Below the pieces are notes generated by a model. It worked only from the letters and a program-made list of their open reading frames with translations, was not told the origin of the DNA and did no database searches. Made by a program: the position numbers and the translations under genes. This document shows, one piece after another, positions 55,310 through 64,000 of a stretch of 64,000 nt of DNA (position 1 is its first letter; every line of letters begins with the position of its first letter). Source of the stretch: Nitrosomonadales bacterium (GTDB lineage: Bacteria; Pseudomonadota; Gammaproteobacteria; Burkholderiales; Gallionellaceae); the NCBI GenBank assembly GCA_023259055.1, contig JAHFQZ010000002.1, positions 310,001 to 374,000 on the forward strand. The letters run 5' to 3'.

Positions 55310-56374
55310 ATGAACTTCAAACTGAAAAACGACACCTTTCTGCGCGCCCTGCTGCGCCAGCCAACCGACTACACACCAATATGGATGATGCGCCAAGCCG
55401 GCCGCTACCTTCCGGAATACCGCGAAACGCGTAAGCGCGCTGGCAGTTTCCTCGGCCTGTGCAAGAGCCCCGACTACGCTACCGAAGTGACACTGCAGCC
55501 GCTGGATCGCTTTCCGCTGGATGCCGCGATTCTGTTCTCCGATATTCTCACCGTGCCGGACGCGATGGGTTTGGGATTGTATTTCTCAGAAGGCGAAGGC
55601 CCGAAGTTCGAGCGCCCATTGAATGACGAAGCGGCGATCAAGGCGCTGCGCGTGCCGGACATCGGCAAGGATCTGAAATATGTCACCGATGCCGTGACGC
55701 AGATACGCAAGGCGCTGGATGGCCGCGTGCCGCTGATAGGCTTCTCCGGCAGCCCGTTCACGCTGTCGTGCTACATGGTCGAAGGCGGCGGCAGCGACGA
55801 TTACGCCAAGGTGAAAACCCTGATGTACAACGACCCTAAACTGATGCACCACATTCTCGAAGTGACCACCCAGTCGGTGATCGCGTATCTGAATGCACAG
55901 ATCGAAGCAGGCGCGCAGGCCGTGATGATTTTCGACTCGTGGGGCGGTGTCTTGTCGCATGCTGCGTTCCACGAATTTTCGCTGGCGTACACGCATCGAA
56001 TTGTGGATGGCTTGATCAAGGAGAAGGATGGTGTTCGTATCCCGTCTATCGTATTTACCAAGGGCGGAGGCTTGTGGCTGGAAAGTATCGCCAATACCGG
56101 TTGCGACGCAGTCGGCCTGGACTGGACTATAGACATCGGCATCGCGCGGCAGCGCGTTGGCCACAATGTCGCGTTGCAGGGCAACATGGATCCTGCGGTG
56201 CTGTTCGCCTCGCCGGATGCGATCCACACGGAAGTGGAGCATATCCTCGGCAGCTACGGCTACGGCAGCGGACATGTGTTCAACCTGGGTCACGGCATCT
56301 CGCAGCATTCCAACCCGGAACACGCGGCGGCACTGGTTAAGGCGGTGCATGAACTGAGCCGAAAGTATCACTAA
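55310..56374 (+). CDS. hemE: Uroporphyrinogen decarboxylase
   Basis: Converts uroporphyrinogen III to coproporphyrinogen III in haem synthesis. The 354-aa protein has both family signatures: [17 protein letters not shown] near the start and [16 protein letters not shown]. The stop abuts a 140-bp palindromic repeat. gltBD-hemE order is common in betaproteobacteria. Confidence 0.98.
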   Translation: MNFKLKNDTFLRALLRQPTDYTPIWMMRQAGRYLPEYRETRKRAGSFLGLCKSPDYATEVTLQPLDRFPLDAAILFSDILTVPDAMGLGLYFSEGEGPKFERPLNDEAAIKALRVPDIGKDLKYVTDAVTQIRKALDGRVPLIGFSGSPFTLSCYMVEGGGSDDYAKVKTLMYNDPKLMHHILEVTTQSVIAYLNAQIEAGAQAVMIFDSWGGVLSHAAFHEFSLAYTHRIVDGLIKEKDGVRIPSIVFTKGGGLWLESIANTGCDAVGLDWTIDIGIARQRVGHNVALQGNMDPAVLFASPDAIHTEVEHILGSYGYGSGHVFNLGHGISQHSNPEHAAALVKAVHELSRKYH

Positions 56375-56513
56375 AAACCTCTGCACAACTACTGCGCTCG
56401 CTGATACGGCGTTAAAAAATAGCTCAAAATCCTCATGTGCTAAATGCACATTCCGGTTTTTCACTATTTTTTGCCTTGTCTCAGCTTCGCTCGCTACGTT
56501 GTGCAAAGGTTTT
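56374..56513. repeat. 140-bp palindromic MITE/REP-like element
   Basis: Two arms of about 68 bp are imperfect inverted copies. The ends are AAAACCTCTGCACAAC (56374-56389) and GTTGTGCAAAGGTTTT (56498-56513); inside, AAAAATAG/CTATTTTT and ATGTGC/GCACAT pair around the centre TAAAT. The element carries no coding frame and begins at the last base of the hemE stop. No clear target-site duplication was found. Confidence 0.75.
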
Positions 56514-56537
56514 GAGACTGGTTGTATAGCTTAAGAG

Positions 56538-56566
56538 AAAAGCCGCAGGTATCTCCTGCGGCTTTT
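56538..56566 (+). terminator. Rho-independent terminator before priA
   Basis: AAAAGCCGCAGG (56538-56549), loop TATCT, CCTGCGGCTTTT (56555-56566): a 12-bp perfect stem ending in T4. It ends hemE transcription about 25 bp before priA. Confidence 0.9.
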
Positions 56567-56590
56567 GCATTTCTGCGACAATCCTAACTT

Positions 56591-58801
<2,211 letters not shown>

Positions 58802-58841
58802 GGAACGCCCCGGAGTTTTAGCGAACGACCAGCACCGGATT

Positions 58842-60413
58842 TCAGTACTGGATATCCACCACACTGTTGGGTTTCAACTTCGCATAGAAAGGCATTGCCA
58901 TGCCGACCGATGCCCCGATATATGTTGGATCGGCAATGACGAAGCGGGAGCCCTTGTAATCCACTGTGGAGAAACCCGGTTTTACCTGCTTGAGCGCCAC
59001 GCCTGTCGTCATGTGTCCAGGATAGAGCAAGCCGACCATTTTTGCTCCGACCAGTTCATGCACCAGCCAGGCGAACAGCACCGAGCGGTCCTCGCAGTCT
59101 GAATAGGGGAAAAAAAACGACTCTTCGACGAAGAAATATTTTTCGTAACCGAACTGTTCTTCATCGGTCTTGTAGGCAAAGGCCTTCTGGACAAAGGTGA
59201 GCAGGAAGTTAACGGCTTCTTCCTCGTTCATCGTTGCAGTGTGTTTTTTCAATTCGGCGAGCAGCGAACGGCGCACCAATTGGCTGCCGTCGGTGTCGTA
59301 ATAAATTGCGAACTCGGACTGCGGGAAGGAGCCCATGTACTGCACCAGACGGCGGTCATAGGGCACGTTAATTTTGATCGTCTCGCCCTTGTACTCAAAG
59401 GTCAGTGCACGTTGCGCTGACACAGGCTTGGTGAAGCTGGTCGATGCAGACGCTATGTCGAGCGGATTGAGTTTGACCGGATAGCTGGCCTCATAGGTAT
59501 AGAAAGAGCCGATGCTGTCGCCGCGGTCAGCGGCCAGCACAGCGTAGTAAGTCTGTGGGCCAACCCTGGTGAACTTGGTCGAGAATACCTGTTGTTTGAT
59601 GGCAACAAAAAGATGCACATCCGATCCGGCGTAACCCAACCGTACATCATAGCCAGACTTGACGAGAAAATACCAAAGCAACAGGTTTTGTTCCGCCTTG
59701 CGCTCCGGCTGGAGCGCCTGTACGACATCACGCCAAAGGGACACGTAACCCCAATCATCCAGCTTGAGTTCACGGCGCGCCGCATTAACCGACTCTAGAG
59801 CCGGCTCATATTTGCTGCCACTCATCATCGTCCAGAAGGCGCTCATCGCCGCAGGTTTGTCGCCATTTGGCAAACGATATTTCTTCCACTGCGGGTCAAA
59901 ATGGAAGTTTACCGTGTTGCCGTAAAAGGAAAGCTCCATCGTGTCCGCATCCACTGGCACCGGCTTGGGTTGCGGCGGAGGCGGCGGTGAAATGACCGGC
60001 GCCACCACAACAGGCGCGATGACAGGCGCCGGGGAGGGTGCTATGGGTGCCGGTTTGACTGTTACATCGGGAACCGGCTTTGAAACGATAGGTTCCGGCG
60101 CCGGAACAGGCTTCGCCGGGACGGGCACTACAACTGGAATCTGTTTTGGCTTTGGCTCCTTGATGCGAACATTGCCCTTGAAAGTATCGAATTCGCGCCA
60201 CTGGCTTTTCAGGAAGTTGGAAAAGTCGCGATCCTGATTTTCCTTGTACTCCTGGAATTCCGCCTTGATCTTTTGCGCGCCTTGCTGCTGCTGCAGACGA
60301 TAAGCCTCGAAACCGTCTGACGCAGCAAAAGAAGCCGGGGCAATGGCCGCCAATGTGGAAACTACTGCAATTGCTACCAGCCTGCAGGGCGATGGTGCGT
60401 CAAACGGCTTCAT
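58842..60413 (-). CDS. Exported transglutaminase-fold protein with proline-rich linker
   Basis: A 523-aa protein: signal peptide (ending SFAA), a helical Gln-rich segment (to about 70), a Pro/Val/Ala-rich linker (about 85-160) and a C-terminal domain. The C-terminal part has a likely transglutaminase-type triad: Cys440 (SDCEDRS), His467 (PGHMTTGV) and Asp495 (IADPTY), in the right order and spacing. It may be a peptidase or amidotransferase of the envelope, or a non-enzymatic relative. Start ATG 60413 has AAGGA upstream. It lies 10 bp after an LPP20 lipoprotein gene. Confidence 0.75.
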   Translation of the reverse strand: MKPFDAPSPCRLVAIAVVSTLAAIAPASFAASDGFEAYRLQQQQGAQKIKAEFQEYKENQDRDFSNFLKSQWREFDTFKGNVRIKEPKPKQIPVVVPVPAKPVPAPEPIVSKPVPDVTVKPAPIAPSPAPVIAPVVVAPVISPPPPPQPKPVPVDADTMELSFYGNTVNFHFDPQWKKYRLPNGDKPAAMSAFWTMMSGSKYEPALESVNAARRELKLDDWGYVSLWRDVVQALQPERKAEQNLLLWYFLVKSGYDVRLGYAGSDVHLFVAIKQQVFSTKFTRVGPQTYYAVLAADRGDSIGSFYTYEASYPVKLNPLDIASASTSFTKPVSAQRALTFEYKGETIKINVPYDRRLVQYMGSFPQSEFAIYYDTDGSQLVRRSLLAELKKHTATMNEEEAVNFLLTFVQKAFAYKTDEEQFGYEKYFFVEESFFFPYSDCEDRSVLFAWLVHELVGAKMVGLLYPGHMTTGVALKQVKPGFSTVDYKGSRFVIADPTYIGASVGMAMPFYAKLKPNSVVDIQY

Positions 60414-60423
60414 TTCAGTCCTT

Positions 60424-60828
60424 TCATTGTGAACTTGGTACCAACCATATCCATAACACATCGGAACTTGGATCACGCCATTTGGCTTTGACCTCGGCCT
60501 TGACATCAACTTGCTTGAGTTCCTCGTGTGAAACCTGGGAGCCCACTGTGTTGGCCCGGCCGCTTGCCACTGTTGTACTCATCGTTTGTGCTGATTCAAT
60601 TTTCACCCCGAAGCGCTTGGCATACTCCTCGCGGGCGCGAAGAATGGCCATCTCTTCCTGCGCGGCCCTGCCGCGGATATGCATTCCCGCTGAAGCGGAA
60701 ACGCCGTTGCCTGGATTGTCGATCCAGGCGGGCCGGGCACTATTGTCGTTGACGTTGCTGACGGTATTGCATGATGCAAGAAAAATACAGCACAGCAGTG
60801 CAAGCAGGACGGGGCGAAGGTAGTTCAT
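60424..60828 (-). CDS. Small LPP20-like lipoprotein
   Basis: A 134-aa lipoprotein with lipobox LASC (Cys20) and an LPP20-like domain (RPAWIDNPGNG, AAQEEMAILRAREEYAKRFGV). It is truncated relative to the 195-aa LPP20 protein at 20073. First gene of a two-gene minus-strand unit with the transglutaminase-fold protein; the pairing suggests a shared envelope role. Confidence 0.78.
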   Translation of the reverse strand: MNYLRPVLLALLCCIFLASCNTVSNVNDNSARPAWIDNPGNGVSASAGMHIRGRAAQEEMAILRAREEYAKRFGVKIESAQTMSTTVASGRANTVGSQVSHEELKQVDVKAEVKAKWRDPSSDVLWIWLVPSSQ

Positions 60829-61081
60829 GATAGGGGATCGAAAGCGTTTCAGTAAAGGTTAAGGGCTTGTTATGCAATGCGGCTTACCGCAATGATGGCT
60901 TAGATTGTAACTTTTAAGCGATATTTTGGTAAGAGCATTTGGATTGCGTTATGCGTCCTATGTCGTAGTCGATGAAAATTCCAGCGGCTGGCTTGGTGCC
61001 TGCAACGTTGATTAAACAGGCAACCATCGGTATGCTGGACAAACAGAGTGGGCATTCAATTGCTCGAGGGGGAGAGCGGTT

Positions 61082-61444
61082 ATGAATTTGTTTGAAAAAA
61101 TACTGGGTCCAAAATCAAAATATGACAAGAGCATTCCCTATACTTACGAAGCCAGAATCCGCATTATTGAGGGGAGCGATGAATACAATTCCTACTTCTC
61201 GGATACGATTTGCGGCTTGGTGGAATATCTGCACCAGAATGGCATAAAGCCGGATGAGGTGCAGATTATCGAGGTTTATCAGAATCGGGAAATCCCGATA
61301 GATGTGAAGCTTTTTACTACGCCCGACCATCAGTGGCTTTTCAAGCCGGATATATGCCGCTCGTTTGAGGAACATTACAAGGGCCATATACAAAAAAACA
61401 CCTGCACATTCAATGACAGGGATTGCAAAGGGATCGGTCCTTGA
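61082..61444 (+). CDS. Uncharacterised 120-aa protein next to a radical-SAM gene
   Basis: A soluble, acidic-to-neutral protein without signal peptide or membrane segment; GGGGAGAG precedes the ATG. It begins NLFEKILGPKSKYDKSIPY and ends CTFNDRDCKGIGP; four cysteines are at DTICG, DICRS and the tail. I do not recognise the family. It is 224 bp upstream of the radical-SAM gene in the same direction, so a partner or substrate role is possible but unproven. Confidence 0.65.
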   Translation: MNLFEKILGPKSKYDKSIPYTYEARIRIIEGSDEYNSYFSDTICGLVEYLHQNGIKPDEVQIIEVYQNREIPIDVKLFTTPDHQWLFKPDICRSFEEHYKGHIQKNTCTFNDRDCKGIGP

Positions 61445-61668
61445 TTTGCAGCCATCCATGGCCTGACAGGAATAAATATTTCAATTTGAGTTCACGTTAT
61501 ATCCCTTATCGTATGCGCGGTTGAATCGGCCTAAAAATCGGTGGATAATCGCCGCCTGATTTCAAAGGCACACAAGAACACAATTATGGTTAGCGTTTTT
61601 TCGTAAGACATCCTTGGTAAGTTGCAGAAACCTGTTATTCCTTTCCCTGTCTATCAATATTTAATTCG

Positions 61669-62859
61669 ATGCAAAACTCAGTCATGTCCAATCCAATGTT
61701 GTTTGCCCCCCTTCGTTCTCAGGAGGCAGTTGAGGTTGTTCCGAAAACCTCTCCCATCGTCGGCAACCGCGTGGAACTGCAACTGCTCACCACCCTGACA
61801 TGCAACTTGAAATGTACTTATTGCTCGCTTGGAGTCGGTGATATGGTCGGCTCGCAAGGCAAGGTTTCCTACACCTCGGAGGTGCTGGATGCGTTCATTG
61901 CGAAGCACTTGGCGGGGCACGAAATTTATGTCACTTTTTATGGGGGCGAGCCGACGCTGAACCTCAAATTCATCCAGGACGTCATGGCGCGTTATCCAAC
62001 CTTTCGTTTCCAGCTCCAGACCAACGGTACGCTGCTGGACGGTCTGCCGGATAGCGTTCTGGCAAATCTTTCCAATATCCTGCTTTCCATAGACGGCGGC
62101 GAGGCAATCACCGACGGTTTTCGCGGGCGCGGCGTATTCCGGCAGGTGGTCAAGAATACCCAGGCGGTACGCGAACGGATGGCGGGAACCTTTACCGCGC
62201 GCGTGACTTGGAGCAGCGAGGAAACTTCATTCGAGGAACTGGACGAGCTGGCGAATACTTTCGACTATGTGTATTTCCAGTTTGTCGCCGGAGAGGGCAC
62301 TTATTCTCCCGCCGCGATGGAAAAGAAAAAAGCCGTCATCGCACAACTGGTGGACAAATTTTTCTCCAGCGAAGAGTTGTACCCGATCATTCCGATCATG
62401 GGAATCGTGCGCAACAAGGTGTTGCCGACAAGGGCGACCGAGCTATGCCATGGAAAAACCCAATGCCGCGTGTCCACGCATATCCTCAATGTAATGCCGG
62501 ACGGCAAGATATATCCCTGCCCCGACATGATGTACGTGCCGGAAATGCTGCAAGGCGATTTGAAAGAAAACTGGCTAAAGCCCAGCCCGTTGCAGCCACA
62601 TCCCAACATGCCGTGCGACAAGTGCGAAGCGCAGCCGTGGTGCCGTGGCAATTGCCTGAAAAACCTTTATCTTGCTTATGTAAAGGGAGACCAGAACTAT
62701 CGCCGTAATGTTGTCGAGCCAATCTGCGAGCTGGTCAGGTTTTTGGGAAGGGAAATTGACCGCCACGATCCTCTCGCCTGGTACGCAAAAGCTCCGCTGG
62801 ATGTGCGCAAGACCCTGCGCGATTGCGAAGTCTACGAGTATGTGGAGATCATGCCCTGA
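61669..62859 (+). CDS. Radical SAM protein with SPASM domain
   Basis: A 396-aa radical SAM enzyme. Cys45, Cys49 and Cys52 form the CNLKCTYC motif for the SAM cluster; YGGEPTLNL follows. The C-terminus has a complete SPASM pattern: CRVSTHILNVMPDGKIYPC (C-x12-G-x4-C), then CDKCEAQPWCRGNC (C-x2-C-x5-C-x3-C) and a last Cys in PICELV, so two auxiliary 4Fe-4S clusters are expected. Such enzymes modify peptides (RiPP maturases) or act as sulfatase activators; which applies is not determined. No short precursor peptide gene was found on either side. Confidence 0.88.
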   Translation: MQNSVMSNPMLFAPLRSQEAVEVVPKTSPIVGNRVELQLLTTLTCNLKCTYCSLGVGDMVGSQGKVSYTSEVLDAFIAKHLAGHEIYVTFYGGEPTLNLKFIQDVMARYPTFRFQLQTNGTLLDGLPDSVLANLSNILLSIDGGEAITDGFRGRGVFRQVVKNTQAVRERMAGTFTARVTWSSEETSFEELDELANTFDYVYFQFVAGEGTYSPAAMEKKKAVIAQLVDKFFSSEELYPIIPIMGIVRNKVLPTRATELCHGKTQCRVSTHILNVMPDGKIYPCPDMMYVPEMLQGDLKENWLKPSPLQPHPNMPCDKCEAQPWCRGNCLKNLYLAYVKGDQNYRRNVVEPICELVRFLGREIDRHDPLAWYAKAPLDVRKTLRDCEVYEYVEIMP

Positions 62860-62882
62860 CGGGCAAGAAACGCAGATTAAAT

Positions 62883-62917
62883 CGTCCTTGCGAGGAGCGT
62901 AGCGACGTGGCAATCCA
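62883..62917. repeat. GCGAGGAGCGTAGCGAC interspersed repeat
   Basis: CGTCCTTGCGAGGAGCGTAG (62883-62902), followed by CGACGTGGCAATCCAG, is a copy of a very widespread hairpin family (TTGC/GCAA ends, GGAGCGNAGCGAC centre). It lies just after the radical-SAM gene. Confidence 0.7.
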
Positions 62918-62951
62918 GAAGTCCGTTCCAGATCAAGAGTGCGTTTTTGTA

Positions 62952-62966
62952 GGGCAGGCTCTGCCC
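62952..62966. repeat. GGGCAG/CTGCCC hairpin
   Basis: GGGCAG, loop GCT, CTGCCC: a short perfect hairpin in the repeat cluster after the radical-SAM gene, within GTAGGGCAGGCTCTGCCCGCC. Confidence 0.55.
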
Positions 62967-62973
62967 GCCGGAT

Positions 62974-63015
62974 CAAGTTTCTCCTGAGTCCTTCGATAAA
63001 CTCAGGAGAAACTTG
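62974..63015. repeat. 15-bp perfect inverted repeat of the CCTGAG family
   Basis: CAAGTTTCTCCTGAG (62974-62988), 12-nt loop TCCTTCGATAAA, CTCAGGAGAAACTTG (63001-63015). The loop-side sequence AGTCCTTCGATAAACTCAGG belongs to the same REP-like family as the fragment in priA. It probably ends transcription of the radical-SAM gene. Confidence 0.75.
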
Positions 63016-63017
63016 TC

Positions 63018-63046
63018 GTAGGTTTGTCGGGTGGAGCCCGACCTAC
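63018..63046. repeat. GTCGGGTGGAGCCCGAC hairpin overlapping rsmB stop
   Basis: GTAGG (63018-63022), GTCGGG (63026-63031), loop TGGAG, CCCGAC (63037-63042), CTAC (63043-63046). The last bases are the stop codon of the minus-strand rsmB gene, so the repeat has replaced or supplied the end of that gene. Confidence 0.65.
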
Positions 63047-64000
63047 AAAATCCTTTCCAGCACCGCCGCAAAGAATCCGTCCGTACCATGCAGGTGCGGG
63101 CGCAACTCCAGATAATCGCCCATATCCAGCGCAATCTTTTGCTGCTGCAATATCTCACTGGCCGGGCGCAGCACGAAGTCGGGGTGTGCGGCAAGGAAGG
63201 CTTGCACGATGTGCTGATTTTCCTCCGGCAGGAAGCTGCAAGTCGCGTACACCAGGCGCCCGCCTTTTTTTAGCAGGCGGCTGGCGGAGAGGAGGATCGC
63301 GGCCTGTTTTTGTGCAAGCTCTTCAATGCTGCCGGGCGATTGGCGGAATTTCAAGTCCGGGTTGCGGCGCAACGTGCCAAGACCACTGCAAGGCGCATCC
63401 ACCAGCACTCGGTCGATCTTGCCTGCCAGACGTTTTACCTTGAGGTCGTTCTCATGCGAAATCAGCATCGGCTGTATGTTGCTCGCGCCGGAACGCTTCA
63501 GGCGCGGCTTGAGATTGGCGAGGCGTTTTTCCGACACGTCCATTGCGTACAAACGGCCCTGCGAATTCATCAGCGCAGATAGCATCAGTGTCTTGCCACC
63601 CGCCCCGGCGCAGAAATCCACTACCATGTCATTGCGCTTCGGCGAGAGCATAAAGCCGAGCAACTGGCTGCCCTCGTCCTGCACTTCTATCTTGCCTTCG
63701 GTAAACAGCGCGTCTTTATTCAGCGGGATTTTTTCCTTGAGGCGGATGCCGATGGGCGAGTAGGGCGTGGCGGAAGCCCCGATATTTTTTTCATGCAGTT
63801 GCTGCAAAATATCCTCGCGCTTGGCGAGCAGCGTGTTGACGCGGATATCCAGCGGCGCGCCTTGCTGCATGGACAGGCCGATGGTGAGAATATCGGCTTC
63901 GGAATACGACGCGCGCATCTTCTCCACCAGCCATTCGGGCAATTCGGCTTGCACCGCTAATGGCAACTCCTCGACCTTCACCCCTTTCACGGTGGCGAGC
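63043..64000 (-). CDS. rsmB: 16S rRNA (cytosine-5-)-methyltransferase RsmB/NOP family (5' end outside window)
   Basis: Methylates a cytosine in 16S rRNA (C967 for E. coli RsmB). The visible 319 residues cover the SAM domain: DFCAGAGGKTL, DAPCSGLGTLRRNPD (catalytic Cys) and YATCSFLPEEN (second Cys). The frame continues past base 64000 without a start; the N-terminal NusB-like domain of full RsmB is missing, so RsmB and related NOP proteins cannot be fully separated. Confidence 0.88.
   Translation of the reverse strand, partial: LATVKGVKVEELPLAVQAELPEWLVEKMRASYSEADILTIGLSMQQGAPLDIRVNTLLAKREDILQQLHEKNIGASATPYSPIGIRLKEKIPLNKDALFTEGKIEVQDEGSQLLGFMLSPKRNDMVVDFCAGAGGKTLMLSALMNSQGRLYAMDVSEKRLANLKPRLKRSGASNIQPMLISHENDLKVKRLAGKIDRVLVDAPCSGLGTLRRNPDLKFRQSPGSIEELAQKQAAILLSASRLLKKGGRLVYATCSFLPEENQHIVQAFLAAHPDFVLRPASEILQQQKIALDMGDYLELRPHLHGTDGFFAAVLERIL

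Noticed and set aside
55586-56506. A 306-aa minus-strand frame opposite hemE
   Set aside because: Antisense shadow; its 5' part is the palindromic repeat.

Overview
The window looks like an ordinary core-genome stretch of a betaproteobacterium, most likely of the Nitrosomonadales/Gallionellaceae type (iron- or sulfur-oxidiser relatives). This rests on the style of the proteins and on gene order (purE-purC, pcm-tolC, glnA-ntrBC, atpIBEFHAGDC, gltBD-hemE). The exact genus is an inference. No rRNA, tRNA, CRISPR array, insertion sequence or prophage was seen. Nearly every gene is intact; only the two edge genes are cut.

Layout. 1-1318 (minus): the start of a type IV pilin operon (pilE-like, fimT/gspH, pilV cut by the left edge). 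1647-4665 (plus): fbp, purE, purC and a beta carbonic anhydrase. 4666-5927 (minus): pyrE and a DUF4124 protein. 6002-8504: exonuclease III, a rhodanese and a cation-diffusion transporter. 8492-13160 is a nitrogen-regulation block: glnA behind a readable sigma-54 promoter with two NtrC-type sites 32 bp apart, a DUF4124 protein, then ntrB and ntrC. 13168-19854 (minus): mpl, a DUF486 membrane protein, two tandem FKBP isomerases and metH. 20073-23703 (plus): four consecutive lipoprotein genes (LPP20, LpoB-like, COG3014, LPP20). 23833-25574 (minus): comM/yifB and ubiK. 25952-30137 (plus): a PCMT-like methyltransferase, tolC, rfbB and rfbD. 30181-33957 (minus): ppx, phoU, rpiA and a predicted outer-membrane protein. 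34154-41469 (plus): pgm, ridA, recG, ubiA, a methyltransferase and a DUF2937 protein. 41592-48617 (minus): the complete F1Fo ATP synthase operon. 49066-58801 (plus): gltB, gltD, hemE and priA. 58842-60828 (minus): another LPP20 lipoprotein with a transglutaminase-fold protein. 61082-62859 (plus): an unknown 120-aa protein and a SPASM radical-SAM enzyme. 63043-64000 (minus): rsmB, cut by the right edge.

How the genes work together. Ammonium assimilation is well represented: glnA, the NtrB/NtrC pair that should control it, and GOGAT (gltBD) with a terminator-like hairpin in its leader. Cell-envelope functions recur (mpl, the LpoB/LPP20 cassettes, tolC, rfbBD, FKBPs). The small non-coding features are unusually readable: several families of dyad repeats sit between genes, and two appear to have entered coding sequence (priA linker, recG helicase domain).

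The best candidates for something undescribed are (i) the radical-SAM/SPASM enzyme with its 120-aa neighbour, (ii) the LPP20-LpoB-COG3014-LPP20 lipoprotein cassette and the separate LPP20/transglutaminase-like pair, and (iii) the gltB leader and an orphan terminator upstream of ubiA that could mark a small RNA. No clear-cut new defence or mobile system was found.
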